Shown: positions 54,726 to 64,000, counted from the stretch's first letter. The stretch is 64,000 bases of DNA from Spirosoma sp. KCTC 42546 (GCF_006965485.1 NZ_CP041360.1:5312501-5376500), one strand, 5' to 3'. A program made the numbers and translations. Notes: a model not told the origin generated them from the letters alone.

Positions 54726-55164
54726 CTACCGTTTCTTTTTATCAGGCGAATAAACCAGTCCGTCAATGGCTTCCAGTTGATTGTTTACTTGCCTGACAAA
54801 AACACAGGTGAACATCCATTTCGCTAAACGATAGGCATCCGTCCGAAACTCGCCGATCGGTAGTTTGATCAGCACTTTATTCCAGCCCTTTTTTAGCGTA
54901 ACTGGCTCTGGCGGGCGATTTTCGTAGGGCTCGTTTGTGTAGGGTTGTTCATTATCCAGCGGGTGTAAGCCTGCATTTGTCCAGATGGGTGGCCTTAGCT
55001 CCTGGTCATTAACCCAGATTTTACTGCCTTTGTAATCCCACTAGCCCTGGCTGGTTTAAGCTGTTCTATTCCAGCTAAATCCTGGGGGTTACTTCGTTTT
55101 TAGGTTGGGCCAGCGCAACACCCAGGGTGATCATCAATAGAATGAATAACGACGTAGTCCTCAT
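54726..55164 (-). pseudogene. internally deleted beta-hexosaminidase-like gene
   Basis: ATG 55164 opens a signal peptide (TSLFILLMITLGVALAQPKN), which soon meets stops. In another frame a C-terminal domain follows: WDYKGSKIWVNDQELRPPIW, TLKKGWNKVLIKLPIGEF, RLAKWMFTCVFVRQ, LVYSPDKKKR to TAG at 54726. This sugar-enzyme tail (x-G-S-K-I-W-V-N-x-x-E-x-x-P-P-x-W ... K-K-G-W-N-K-V-x-x-K-L-P) is one I associate with Bacteroidetes family-20 beta-N-acetylhexosaminidases. The catalytic barrel is wholly missing. The result is a signal peptide joined to a tail, so the gene is dead. Confidence 0.6.
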
Positions 55165-55221
55165 CGGTAGCAATCAGCCAGTGATAAATCTCATAGGTAG
55201 TAACCTCGTGGCTAAGCAACT

Positions 55222-55608
55222 CTACTCATCCCTGCTGACAAAACGGTTCATTCGTTCGTTGAAGGCATCCAGCATCGCATCATCAAGGGTCCCCGCCTGT
55301 TGCAGATCGAGCCGTAGAAAATCTACCCGGTCAGCCCCCTCGATCATTCCCTCGAACTTGAGTTCCTGCTCCACCCAACCCGACGTTTTATGTAGCGCAG
55401 CCGCCTGAGCAAGCACTGCCTGAACAATAACCGTTGTCCGATCCGTATCCTGGGTTGTCAGCAGAAGTATCCTGATGTCCGTCAGGTAATCGGCATAGGT
55501 TAATCCCTGGGCAGGTAGTTCGGCCCGAACCCACTGAATGGCCAGTGACTGAATCAGGTCTTTGTAAGGTGCGATATCAAGATCGTCTAAGCGTATACGT
55601 TGGTTCAC
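55222..55608 (-). CDS. hypothetical cytoplasmic protein
   Basis: A 128-residue protein from ATG 55608. It is mainly helical and acidic: IRLDDLDIAPYKDLIQSLAI, TQDTDRTTVIVQAVLAQAAA, LDDAMLDAFNERMNRFVSRD. No signal peptide or known domain. It may be cotranscribed with the 65-residue gene at 55697, since both run on the minus strand with about 90 bases between them. Confidence 0.6.
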   Translation of the reverse strand: MNQRIRLDDLDIAPYKDLIQSLAIQWVRAELPAQGLTYADYLTDIRILLLTTQDTDRTTVIVQAVLAQAAALHKTSGWVEQELKFEGMIEGADRVDFLRLDLQQAGTLDDAMLDAFNERMNRFVSRDE

Positions 55609-55696
55609 GGGTTAAACTTACCATGGTGAGCTAATTATATCCTAAACAACCTGTATACCTATAGTTACTGATGAGTGGGCCGATTTAGTCGTCATA

Positions 55697-55894
55697 TCAA
55701 GCGCAAATACGTACCCGCGAAAGCCGGATGTCTGGCCGGTTGAACTGACGCTGCATTTCAGCGAAGACCCAGTCAATCGCTTCATCTGGATCCGCAGCCG
55801 CAACGGATAGATCTCCATTTTGCTGAATGTTGTGATTCGTCTCATCCAGTACATCAAACACGACACGAATTAACTGTTTTCTTTTAGTTACCAT
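55697..55894 (-). CDS. small hypothetical protein
   Basis: A 65-residue protein from ATG 55894: KRKQLIRVVFDVLDETNHNI, AAADPDEAIDWVFAEMQRQF, NRPDIRLSRVRICA. It has the pattern of a compact alpha/beta domain. A frame in another register overlaps part of it, but this one is better formed. Function unknown. Confidence 0.5.
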   Translation of the reverse strand: MVTKRKQLIRVVFDVLDETNHNIQQNGDLSVAAADPDEAIDWVFAEMQRQFNRPDIRLSRVRICA

Positions 55895-56201
55895 ACTACT
55901 CTAATTTATAAACAGATGGGCTGACCAATCAGTACCTGGTTGCCTACCCACTAATCGGTTACGACCAGTGTAGCATCAAGACGACAGGCCACTTCATCCT
56001 TGTTGTTGATTTTGGGCAAAAATACGAGCTATATACTATAGTTATATTATATATAGCAAAATAATATTGCACAAATGAAGACTGCCCTGGAATTGGAGAA
56101 CCACTACAGTTGGCTGTCACGAATCATGTAGCCTGAAGAATGTAGGTATTTGTTTATAGATGAGATGTAAGTAATGAAGCTGGGGAAAACAAATCATTAG
56201 G
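55895..56201. other. AT-rich intergenic stretch
   Basis: About 300 bases, with an AT-rich inverted repeat around 56029-56060 (GCTATATA, TATATAGC). No gene seen. Confidence 0.4.
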
Positions 56202-59200
56202 TTATTGAACCTGGATTACCTGAACGCCCAGTACCGGACGACCATCGGCGGTAACACCCTGGATCACCACGCGCAGCGTGCGTACTACGTCCGATAGCGG
56301 AAAACGTAGCTGGCTTCGCCCCTGACTGTCGGTTTGCATGAGTGGTTTCCAGTAGAGAACATCCCGGTAATCGACGGAGCCGGAAATGGAGTCGGTCGTT
56401 ACTTCCGTAGTATAGCGTGGGACGTAGAACTCACGCTGTACCGACGGGTAGCCAATGAATTGAATTGGCGTCATACCTTCCTGTGGCCTCGCACTGCCCT
56501 GCATAGACCGTGCCCTTTTTGTGTAAAAAGCAATAACTCCGTTTCCGCCCCGAGCCCCATATGTACCCGTCGTAATAGCACTTTTCAGCACTTCGATACG
56601 TTCAATATCACTTGGGCTGAAGAAAAATAAAGCAGTTCCATCAGGGTCCTCAATGGGCATACCATCCATCAAATACAAGGGCTGCATGCCACTTTTGAAA
56701 CTACTCACTCCCCGCATAAACACCTTATAGCTACGCGGTACTGCGGCTCCTTCTCGTGTAACCGTCACGCCCGCCAATCGTCCCTGAAGCATTTCATATA
56801 GATTTTGGTAGGCTGGTGATTTCTCATCGACCACAATAACGGCATCAGCTTCATTGTGTAAACTGCGCTGTTGAATATCCTCGGGTCTTTTATCTAATTT
56901 CTGCGCTCGAACCGTCACTTCTTTCAGCACTTTCGCCGTTTTGTCGCGGTAAGAATCGGCGTTTGCTTCCTGCCGAAGTCGAGCCGCTTCCAGTTGAGTC
57001 CGTAACATCGACCAGTTTGTCGCAACCGTTAGTTGACTAGATTCCCATCCTTTTCCGGGCACTTCCTGAACCAGAAAGGCTTCTTTGGCCGGAATATTTT
57101 TTAACCGATGATCAGCGATTCGTGTCAGTAATTGTATTGTATCGGTAATGGCCATGCCTGCCAGTCGAAAGCGCCCCTGTTCGTCAGCGCCTGCCGATTT
57201 TACGAACGATTGCTTAGGGCTTGTCGACATCACAATAATCTGAGCGCCGGGTATAGGTTGATGTTGAGCATTCAAAATGCGCCCCTTGAGCGATACGCCA
57301 CCGAGTGAATCTGTTTCGGGTGTGCCACTGACCCGTCGCCAGCCCTGCGTTAACAATAGGTCGTCCAACGCTTGACGGGTTTCGGCAGAGCGATTCATGA
57401 CGTATTGGTTAGGATTTTCGACACGTCCCCGAAGCTCGCCCGTTAGCAACAAGTGTGCCTGCAACGTGGCATCGGCGGTATCATCAGGCACTTGACCTAC
57501 ATCGGTAATCGACGCCGATAAAGCGGCCAGTGCGGGTAATCCGTTATCAGTCAGATTGACGCTTAGAATGGCCTGCTCGCGGGGCTGATACCGGGTTTTG
57601 TTTAGACCCATCCGCACGCGCACTGGCGCAATGAATTCGGGCACATAAATTAATCGCTCGGCTTGGGGTTTGGCGATGGCATCGTACAGGGTGATTTGCG
57701 CAAGGCCCGGCAACCAGCTCATCATGGGCAGGTTTATCTTCGCCACCCCATTTTGCAGGAGAATTTTTCGCTGATCGACCACACGACTGTGCTGCTGAAT
57801 CAGGATATACACGGAGTCGATAACGGCCCGGTTAGAACTCAGTATGGTTAATGCCAGGCGGGTTGTATCGCTGATCGCATCGGCCGACAGCAACAGCCCT
57901 TCCGGTTCGGGTTTGGGCAACGGAACGTGTTGCGGCTGGTTGTTATACGTTAGGTCGGCGTAATACGTCCGTTGTGCCTTGGGCTCCATCAACACGCTGG
58001 TCATTCCCTGCTGATTGGTCTTGAAACGAACGACTTCAACGCCCAGGTCGTCGACAATACGTCCCGCGATGGACAATCCATGACCATTGGACTGGACAAT
58101 TTTTACACCCAGCCGCGCTGGCAATCCCGAAATCCAGCAACCACCTTCCGGCAAAATCTGGACATCTACTGGCTGCGGAACCGAATCATTATGTATGGCT
58201 ACCTCGTTCCGAAACAGATTATAGATAGCCACAGACCGTTCAAAAGCAGGGCGTCGCTGGGCGTCATCTTCATCGGTATAGGCGCGCAGGCGATACGTTC
58301 CCGTCTTGAGCGTATCCGACAGGCGAAAATTGCCTTCGCCACGTCCGTCAACGATGCGTATCCACTGGTGCTGAACAAGCTTGCCTGCCGAAGAAAGTAG
58401 ATCGACATGAATAGCCGTTTCGCCATCGGCCCGCTGATGATTGACAGCATCAAGCAGGTACGTACTCATCCAGAGCCGATCGCCCGTGGCGTAAACCGGT
58501 TTATCGATGTGCACAAACAAGCTGGGAGCCAACAATTTGAATCGTTCACTGAAATCCGTAGCGATACGTCCCATACGAGCATCTGGTGGCGCGAGTTTCC
58601 CCTGTAGGGCTAATGAGCCGTTCGTAAGCGTCTCTTTCTCATTGCCTTTAACCTTCCAGTCGGCGGGCAACATGGTCGATAGCCGGTCGTTACCCATCGA
58701 GCCTTTTACGTCCATACCTTCAGGCATCGTAATAACCCCATCGACGGTCATTTGCAGCTGGCCACTAGGCAGTCTCATTTCCGTATAGGCGTAGCGAGCA
58801 TCGGGATAAGGCGAAAAACCCGAGTTCGCATTCGTATAGAATACGATCAGTTTCATGGGCGAAACCAATCGTCGTTCGGTCGATAGCTTACCGGATTGAA
58901 TCAAGGCAGAGACCTTAACTGGAATCAAACGCTTATAGTCGCTAACCGCAGCGGAAAGCGTAATTGACCGCTGTTCAATGGGAATTGGTTTGGTGATATC
59001 TTCCTGATAGACCAGAAAGCCTGCCTGTTCGAACGTATTGTCAGTCAGACTAGCCATTAAATGGCGAATAGATCCTTTGTAAGCAGCCAACCGGTTACGC
59101 CGGAATCGGTCGGCTTGCCGTTCGTTCTCGGGTTTTAGTTCGTCAAAACGGGCTGTACCTGCATAATAAACCTCGCCTGATGTAGTTGCACTGAACTGTT

Positions 59201-59753
59201 GCAAATCATAAACCAGTCGATAGCCCAGCGCCTGGTTATCAATTATTAATGGCTCACTAGCCGTTGCATATAAATGATCTTTATCTTCGTTGAAATGGAG
59301 AACTTCGCTGTTGACAAGCACACACTGTCCGCCAAAGGGCTCTCCGAAGAGTTGCTTTTTAAACTGACGTAACTGCCGTTCCCATTGCTTCGGATTACCC
59401 CGTACGGTTACGGCATCCAGCGTTTGTTCACTTGCTTTCAGCCGAAAACTGGCTTTTTGTGGAGACGCATTATCAAATCTGTATGTGCGTTTGTCCGGCT
59501 GATAGCCAATAAACGAGGCAACCACCTCAACCGTACCCAGTGAAATTCCAGCCAGGGTAAACGCCCCTTTTTCGTCGGTGACAGCCCCCCGCGTGCTGCC
59601 ATTCACATAGACATTGGCAAACGGCATAGGTTTCCCCGTCGTGGCATCCGTTACAGTACCGGTTAGTACGGCTGTCGTTTGCCCACAAGCCAGGTGGGTC
59701 GACCCCAGCAGTAGAACGGCAGTTATCCAGCCGAAGAAGAATGAGCAACGCAT
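56202..59753 (-). CDS. large carboxypeptidase-regulatory/MG2/TonB-plug protein without barrel
   Basis: An 1183-residue secreted protein. A signal peptide (residues 1-24) is followed by a carboxypeptidase-like regulatory domain (about 27-110: LTGTVTDATTGKPMPFANVY). A long beta-rich middle has an MG2-like stretch (LFVHIDKPVYATGDRLWMST) typical of alpha-2-macroglobulin-type regions. A second regulatory domain follows (about 830-900: SLKGRILNAQHQPIPGAQII), and then a C-terminal TonB plug (about 985-1110: LYEMLQGRLAGVTVTREGAA, IERIEVLKSAITTGTYGARG). No beta-barrel follows. A plug at the end of such a chain is known in Bacteroidetes but unusual; it may dock on other outer-membrane proteins. Confidence 0.9.
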   Translation of the reverse strand: MRCSFFFGWITAVLLLGSTHLACGQTTAVLTGTVTDATTGKPMPFANVYVNGSTRGAVTDEKGAFTLAGISLGTVEVVASFIGYQPDKRTYRFDNASPQKASFRLKASEQTLDAVTVRGNPKQWERQLRQFKKQLFGEPFGGQCVLVNSEVLHFNEDKDHLYATASEPLIIDNQALGYRLVYDLQQFSATTSGEVYYAGTARFDELKPENERQADRFRRNRLAAYKGSIRHLMASLTDNTFEQAGFLVYQEDITKPIPIEQRSITLSAAVSDYKRLIPVKVSALIQSGKLSTERRLVSPMKLIVFYTNANSGFSPYPDARYAYTEMRLPSGQLQMTVDGVITMPEGMDVKGSMGNDRLSTMLPADWKVKGNEKETLTNGSLALQGKLAPPDARMGRIATDFSERFKLLAPSLFVHIDKPVYATGDRLWMSTYLLDAVNHQRADGETAIHVDLLSSAGKLVQHQWIRIVDGRGEGNFRLSDTLKTGTYRLRAYTDEDDAQRRPAFERSVAIYNLFRNEVAIHNDSVPQPVDVQILPEGGCWISGLPARLGVKIVQSNGHGLSIAGRIVDDLGVEVVRFKTNQQGMTSVLMEPKAQRTYYADLTYNNQPQHVPLPKPEPEGLLLSADAISDTTRLALTILSSNRAVIDSVYILIQQHSRVVDQRKILLQNGVAKINLPMMSWLPGLAQITLYDAIAKPQAERLIYVPEFIAPVRVRMGLNKTRYQPREQAILSVNLTDNGLPALAALSASITDVGQVPDDTADATLQAHLLLTGELRGRVENPNQYVMNRSAETRQALDDLLLTQGWRRVSGTPETDSLGGVSLKGRILNAQHQPIPGAQIIVMSTSPKQSFVKSAGADEQGRFRLAGMAITDTIQLLTRIADHRLKNIPAKEAFLVQEVPGKGWESSQLTVATNWSMLRTQLEAARLRQEANADSYRDKTAKVLKEVTVRAQKLDKRPEDIQQRSLHNEADAVIVVDEKSPAYQNLYEMLQGRLAGVTVTREGAAVPRSYKVFMRGVSSFKSGMQPLYLMDGMPIEDPDGTALFFFSPSDIERIEVLKSAITTGTYGARGGNGVIAFYTKRARSMQGSARPQEGMTPIQFIGYPSVQREFYVPRYTTEVTTDSISGSVDYRDVLYWKPLMQTDSQGRSQLRFPLSDVVRTLRVVIQGVTADGRPVLGVQVIQVQ

Positions 59754-60228
59754 AGGTAGTCAATTAAGCCCTCTAAAAAGGGCTCCGAAACGTACTTATA
59801 CCTATGGCTGTACTAGTACCTATGGCTGTACTAGCCCATAGTCAGTCAATAAATGAGTGGGGGTTACTAAAGGTGTGCTAATCTGGGACCTCTAACTTCC
59901 CTGACTATTAGGGATCAATGCGAGTGGATCGAGGACCTCTTCGCCCATTCGCTGGCAAGGTAAACTCTAAGGATAGAAAAAAGTGTATAGCGTGCTGGCT
60001 GGCAGCAGTGGAAAATCAACGAACCTCTATTCTATGATACTACAACTATAGTACGCAGGAACTCGCAAAAAGCGCATTAACTCCGGCCCAAATTCAAATA
60101 ACCAGCTTCAATCCCTTTGTTTCTGGCTTTTGCAAAATGCGCCTGACTTACCAATAAACGAAATGGGATATTTTTTTGCCATGGTGCAAAATTATCAAAA
60201 CGTCTATAGGTTTATCAGGCGCTTCTTT

Positions 60229-60335
60229 ACATATATGGGTATTTACTATTAAGACTCAATAGTTAATAAATGGTTATCATTTTTAATAAAAAAAGTTAGT
60301 CTCAAAGAGACTAACTTTTAAGAACCCATATATGT
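60229..60335. repeat. nested inverted repeats
   Basis: An inner perfect hairpin, AAAAGTTAGTCTC (60291-60303) with GAGACTAACTTTT (60307-60319), lies inside an outer perfect 12-bp inverted repeat, ACATATATGGGT (60229-60240) with ACCCATATATGT (60324-60335). The inner part is a good terminator shape; the whole could be a small element or structured RNA. Confidence 0.6.
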
Positions 60336-60919
60336 ATTGCCAATTGTAAAACATGGCTATTAGTCATCTAACGTAAAAACATATAATTGGTTGAGTTACT
60401 AAATCGCCATTTAATAAACTCCGGCCGGGTTTCACATTCATTGTCAGCAACTTGATGTATTTCTAAAAATCCGGGCACGAACCTTAAATAACTTCGTGTA
60501 CAATAAATCACCCCCGACATCCGAAAGAAAGTATACCACCGGATTTAACGGGGCTGCCTGCGCGGGCTGATATGCTGAGGCTGGTTAGTCAGGGAGAACC
60601 TACCATGGCAATTACCATTTCCTTACGCTGATTATCAGCGTAAAAACACGCCTATAGCGTCCTTTTTGGGTCGATTAAGAGCCGTTTACTGGAAGATAGC
60701 CGGGGATTGACGCCGTATTTTTGATTTGCGGAATACTCGCCATGAATTGTTAACGAATGCAGGCCGAGCCTTGGGAGCACGGGTATTATTAAATCCGTAG
60801 GTTACATTCGTTGTTAGGTTACGGTACTCTTATTGCGTTTGCCAATCAATTTTACCAGGCTGTTTTGGCCAAGCTTCATAAATAAAGTGTCCGGCGAAAC
60901 AGTCCCCCCAGGAAACAGG

Positions 60920-60978
60920 AGAAAGTAGAAAGCCCTAAAAACACAAAAGCCACTGATTATCAGTGGCTTTTACTTTCT
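60920..60978. terminator. hairpin with flanking second stem
   Basis: AAAAGCCACTGAT (60945-60957) pairs perfectly with ATCAGTGGCTTTT (60959-60971). Outer AGAAAGTA (60920) and TACTTTCT (60971) give a second stem. T-runs lie on both sides, so it could terminate either strand, but no gene ends next to it. Confidence 0.55.
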
Positions 60979-61316
60979 CTTGTTTGCCCTTGTTAGAGCC
61001 TTTTGTACCGGGAGCCGGTACAAAATAAAGAGCCTATCTATCTGATTATCAACATTATAGTAGGCAGTAAGTAACAAATAGGAACCATATAGTGCAAAAT
61101 CAGTTAAAAATTTATCAAAAGGTCGAGTTACAACCACCAAAATCTCCTAAAACCATAATAACATACGTTGATATAGGCTAGAATTAGAGTTAATGAAATA
61201 ATGTACCTAGATAACAAGTCGTTGATTGGAAGAAATGCCTAGGTAACCTTTGCTAATTCCTCCGAATGTATATTTCTAACCTATAACCTCATCGGCTAGT
61301 CAATGAGGTTAAGTTT

Positions 61317-61895
61317 CTAGGCTAATTTATGGGTAGCTATAAAGTTTTCCCATGTTGACATTGCCGTTGTTATCAACTCATCAAGATCACAAATAACTTT
61401 GCCTGTACTATCAGTTATTTCTGCATCAATTTCACCCTTAGCCACTGCCCCAGTGGGCGTTACCTTCCCGGTTGTTAGGTCAAAACTGATAAAATTATCA
61501 CTTTGGGTCACGGTGAAAGAAACAACTGATTTTACATTTTTTATAAGTGGGTCTAATCCTGATCTTTTAGATTTTGTTAATGGATAACCGTGTTTTTGTT
61601 GATTATCTAAATCTGTAATAAGTTGGAGATACAGAGATTTATTGATCTCATCTTCTACGAGTTGTGGCTTCAAACCTACAGAGCTCATTTTGTTTTTTAT
61701 GTTATCTTTCAAGTCAGCTATAGCGCTTATAGTGCTTACGACTTTACTTTCGTCGGTCGCATTTTCTTTGGAGCCAAAACTAAATTCAAATGTACCTGGC
61801 TTCCAACGAATTTGCTTTTGATAGTCTTCAGTTGACATTTGCCCAATACTGGCATATACCCGCTCTATTCGCTTTTTAAAATCATTAAAGTCCAT
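61317..61895 (-). CDS. hypothetical protein, AT-rich
   Basis: A 192-residue cytoplasmic protein from ATG 61895. It starts MDFNDFKKRIERVYASIGQM, continues with charged helices (STISAIADLKDNIKNKMSSV, DEINKSLYLQLITDLDNQQK) and ends with strands (KVICDLDELITTAMSTWENF). No domain recognised. The gene is clearly AT-richer than most of the window and stands alone between gene-poor regions, which fits an acquired gene. Confidence 0.65.
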   Translation of the reverse strand: MDFNDFKKRIERVYASIGQMSTEDYQKQIRWKPGTFEFSFGSKENATDESKVVSTISAIADLKDNIKNKMSSVGLKPQLVEDEINKSLYLQLITDLDNQQKHGYPLTKSKRSGLDPLIKNVKSVVSFTVTQSDNFISFDLTTGKVTPTGAVAKGEIDAEITDSTGKVICDLDELITTAMSTWENFIATHKLA

Positions 61896-62039
61896 ATAGA
61901 TTCATACTAAGATTAATTGGCTAATGAAAGTTAAGCCTTTCTCCTCGTATTCAAAATCGAGCGTTACATTATTAACAATCAACACAATTGATCGTCATCG
62001 CTAATTGGTGTAGCTAACACCTAAGCTCAGCCTGGAAGG

Positions 62040-62580
62040 ATTCGGCATCTCGTTATACACGGCAACTTCATACCTGATCATCATTTACTGCTACCTGGTA
62101 CAAGTCAGGCATGCGGATTACATGAATTTTGGCTTCTACCGTGGCCACCTCTGCCCATCAGATGATAGAGATAGTACCGCTGAAGAAAACAAAACGACTT
62201 TCATTCTGACCAACATAGTACCGCAGGCACCTCAACTTAACAGGCAATCTTGATTGAGGCTAGAAGGCTACTGCCGTAATCTCGTGACTCAGTGTAACGA
62301 GCTGTACATCATTGCTGGAACAGCGGGCAAAGGTGGTGAGGGGGACAACGGCAAGGCTACAACTATTGCCAGTGGCAAGCTAACCGTTCCTGCTGCGCTC
62401 TGGAAGGCGATTGTAGTATTGCCGGTAGGATCTGACGTGAACCGAATAAGCGCTTAGACGCGAGTTATTGCCGTCTAGATGCCAAACACGAATGCAACCT
62501 GCAAAGGGGCTTGGGGAAGTTACCGAGTTAGCGTCGATGTGGAGAAGCAACCGACCTGCTGAACAGGGATGAGTAGGGTA
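62040..62580 (+). pseudogene. broken DNA/RNA non-specific endonuclease (NUC1)
   Basis: One frame carries GFYRGHLCPSDDRDSTAEEN from 62131 (RGH, as in the DRGH active-site motif), FILTNIVPQAPQLNRQS, NELYIIAGTAGKGGEGDNGK, LTVPAALWKAIVVLPVGSDV and WGSYRVSVD. These are hallmarks of secreted NUC1 nucleases, with the catalytic His in RGH. But TGA at 62251, TAG at 62455 and TAG at 62476 interrupt it, a frameshift is needed for the last helix (EATDLLNRDE), and another near 62100 joins the N-terminal part. The gene is dead. Its remains continue the decay zone into the kelch gene. Confidence 0.8.
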
Positions 62581-62850
62581 ACCAACTGTAGAGTCAGCTG
62601 CCAGCAGGTAAGCTAAGCCGAAAGCTTGCACTTCCCAAAAATACCCTAGTAAGCGGATCAACATTTGAGTAATGTGTCTCTAGCTCGTAAAGGTAGTTGA
62701 CGAGGGATAAACGTATCAGGCTTGAGCCCTGAGTAGGTGTTCGCTCGTCAACTCCTAGTAAGGGTTAATAACAATCCCACCTTAACCTTGCGATGCATAG
62801 TAATAATATTCCGCCTGTTACTTTGGTATTTTAAACGCAACCTATTTTAT

Positions 62851-64000
62851 ATGAGCACAGTTAAGACTTCTTGTTGGGTACTGTTGATATTAACTTATCT
62901 AGTTGGTTTACCCTCACAGGCGCAATGGACTACGGCTAAACTTTCAGGCCCAAGAAACTACCTAGCAGCTACCAGTGTAGGAAGTAAAGCACTTTTTGGG
63001 GGAGGCCTGGTAAACAATTATACGTCAACTGACAAAGTAGAGATTTTTGATGTGGCTACTCAAGCATGGTCTAAGGCTAGTCTCTCACAAGCTCGATGGA
63101 ATTTACTTGCCACTAGTGCAGGATCTAAAGCATTTTTTGCTGGTGGAATGACGGGAAGCCTCCAAAATCCATTAACACCTTCAGATAGAGTAGATATCTA
63201 TGATGATGCCACTGGTTTGTGGAGCACGGCAAGCCTTTCAATAGCTAGAGCTAATTTTGCCGCTACCAGTGCAGGTTCTAAAGTTTTTTTTGGTGGAGGA
63301 CTTGGCCTTTCTAATGTAGTAGATATTTATGATACGGCTACAGGTCTTTGGACCACTACGACTCTTTCGCAGGGACGATATAATCTGGCTGCTACTAGTG
63401 CAGGCTCTAAAGTGTTTTTTGTCGGAGGCAAGTTAGCCAATGACGTTATGTCCAATGTTGTCGACATCTACGACACCACCACAGAACTTTGGACGACAAG
63501 GACGCTACCAAACCTAGTTGGATTTCCCATTGCAACTAGTGTAGGGACGAAAGTTTTCTTTTCGGGCGATCAAACAAACATAGTTGATATCTATGATGTC
63601 GCGACTAACGTATGGTCTACGGCTACCCTCTCTAAAATACGATTTAGCTTATCAGCAACCCGTGCAGGAACTAAAGCTTTTTTTGCGGGTGGAGGCTTTT
63701 TACCCCCAGGCGAATATGCTGCATCGTTTAGCGATGTAGTAGACATATACGATTATGCTACTGACCAATGGACTACAGACAAATTACCACGCGCCTGTCT
63801 TCGTTTAGCTTCTACTAGTATAGGGAAGCAGGCTTTTTTTGCCGGTGGAGAACCTGCTCTTTATACTACATCGGATGAGGTATATATCTATACAATCCGA
63901 CCACCGCTTAATATAACTCCTTCTAAGGCAACCCTAACCAGTACCAGCCCCTCAGTCAGCCTATCAGCGGTAGGCGAGGGCACTCTCAAATGGTCAACTG
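62851..64000 (+). CDS. kelch-repeat secreted protein (partial, 3' end beyond window)
   Basis: ATG 62851 opens a frame of 383 codons still open at the window edge. A signal peptide ends near PSQAQ. Then about six repeats of roughly 50-60 residues follow, each with a W-x-T/S-x-x-L-S strand, an A-T-S-x-G-S-K-x-F-F-x-G-G strand pair, and D-x-V-D-I-Y-D. These are kelch blades of a beta-propeller. After about residue 350 the sequence changes to SKATLTSTSPSVSLSAVGEG, which looks like the start of a C-terminal Ig-like domain. Probably a surface or T9SS cargo protein; the ligand is unknown. Confidence 0.85.
   Translation, partial: MSTVKTSCWVLLILTYLVGLPSQAQWTTAKLSGPRNYLAATSVGSKALFGGGLVNNYTSTDKVEIFDVATQAWSKASLSQARWNLLATSAGSKAFFAGGMTGSLQNPLTPSDRVDIYDDATGLWSTASLSIARANFAATSAGSKVFFGGGLGLSNVVDIYDTATGLWTTTTLSQGRYNLAATSAGSKVFFVGGKLANDVMSNVVDIYDTTTELWTTRTLPNLVGFPIATSVGTKVFFSGDQTNIVDIYDVATNVWSTATLSKIRFSLSATRAGTKAFFAGGGFLPPGEYAASFSDVVDIYDYATDQWTTDKLPRACLRLASTSIGKQAFFAGGEPALYTTSDEVYIYTIRPPLNITPSKATLTSTSPSVSLSAVGEGTLKWST

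Larger units (their letters stand above)
59754..61316. other. 1.5 kb gene-poor stretch with hairpins
   Basis: No frame with coding character. An 18-bp sequence ACCTATGGCTGTACTAGT occurs twice in tandem at 59800-59834. Two strong hairpins are listed separately (60229-60335 and 60920-60978). The upstream promoter of the 1183-residue gene lies at its left end. Confidence 0.6.

Overview
The window looks like chromosome of a Cytophagales bacterium, most likely Spirosoma or a close relative. This rests on gene content: SusC/TonB-type receptors with carboxypeptidase-like regulatory domains, FtsX-type permeases, HisKA_2 kinases with TPR domains, REC-AraC regulators, and candidate promoters of the Bacteroidetes TAnnTTTG type. 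I see no rRNA, tRNA, CRISPR array, intact insertion sequence or replication origin.

Layout. 1-1300: 5' part of a TonB-dependent receptor (minus strand), then a small conserved protein. 1700-7380: an AraC/SDR pair, an acyltransferase and a DFR-like reductase/NAD(P)-binding/AraC operon. 7643-14143: a two-component-type propeller protein, a lipoprotein, a large FtsX/MacB-like permease and a membrane-anchored alpha/beta hydrolase. 14144-20300: an accessory, decaying zone with small secreted or unknown genes, a VapC toxin whose antitoxin frame carries a stop, a 51-residue membrane protein and several broken genes. 20486-24125: two back-to-back SDR/AraC operons. 24523-27801: a giant class III cyclase-MalT-LuxR fusion. 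28364-33244: an SDR, a response regulator and a TPR histidine kinase. 34034-37955: an M6 metallopeptidase followed by a pair of ATP-grasp-type proteins and a small partner, the best candidate for an undescribed system. 38065-45012: a sugar-isomerase-like protein, a RES/Xre toxin-antitoxin pair, a VOC protein, a UvrA2-type ABC ATPase and a small monooxygenase. 45251-50773: a signalling block (GAF/PAS kinase, REC-kinase hybrid, REC-AraC regulator). 51252-54677: a secreted protein and the lactate-oxidation operon lutABC. 54726-64000: a deleted glycosidase, small unknowns, a 1183-residue regulatory-domain/TonB-plug protein, a gene-poor 1.5 kb stretch, a broken NUC1 nuclease and the start of a kelch-repeat protein.

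How genes work together. Three of the four SDR/AraC modules (starts at 7380, 20573 and 24031) carry the same tandem 22-23 bp motif immediately upstream, always 20-22 bp before a -7-like hexamer. This fits an AraC-family activator encoded in each operon acting on its own promoter. The lutABC genes are tightly packed and should be one transcript. The kinase and regulator genes at 45-51 kb probably act together. The M6/ATP-grasp cassette is packed like an operon (ATGA overlap, 5-base gap) and could modify or process a peptide.

Decay is a clear theme. At least seven broken genes are visible (small lipoprotein, antitoxin, response regulator, a secreted protein, a hydrolase-like C-terminus, a beta-hexosaminidase-like gene, a NUC1 nuclease), mostly in the 14-20 kb and 54-62.6 kb zones. 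All functional calls are from reading the sequence; no database search was run.
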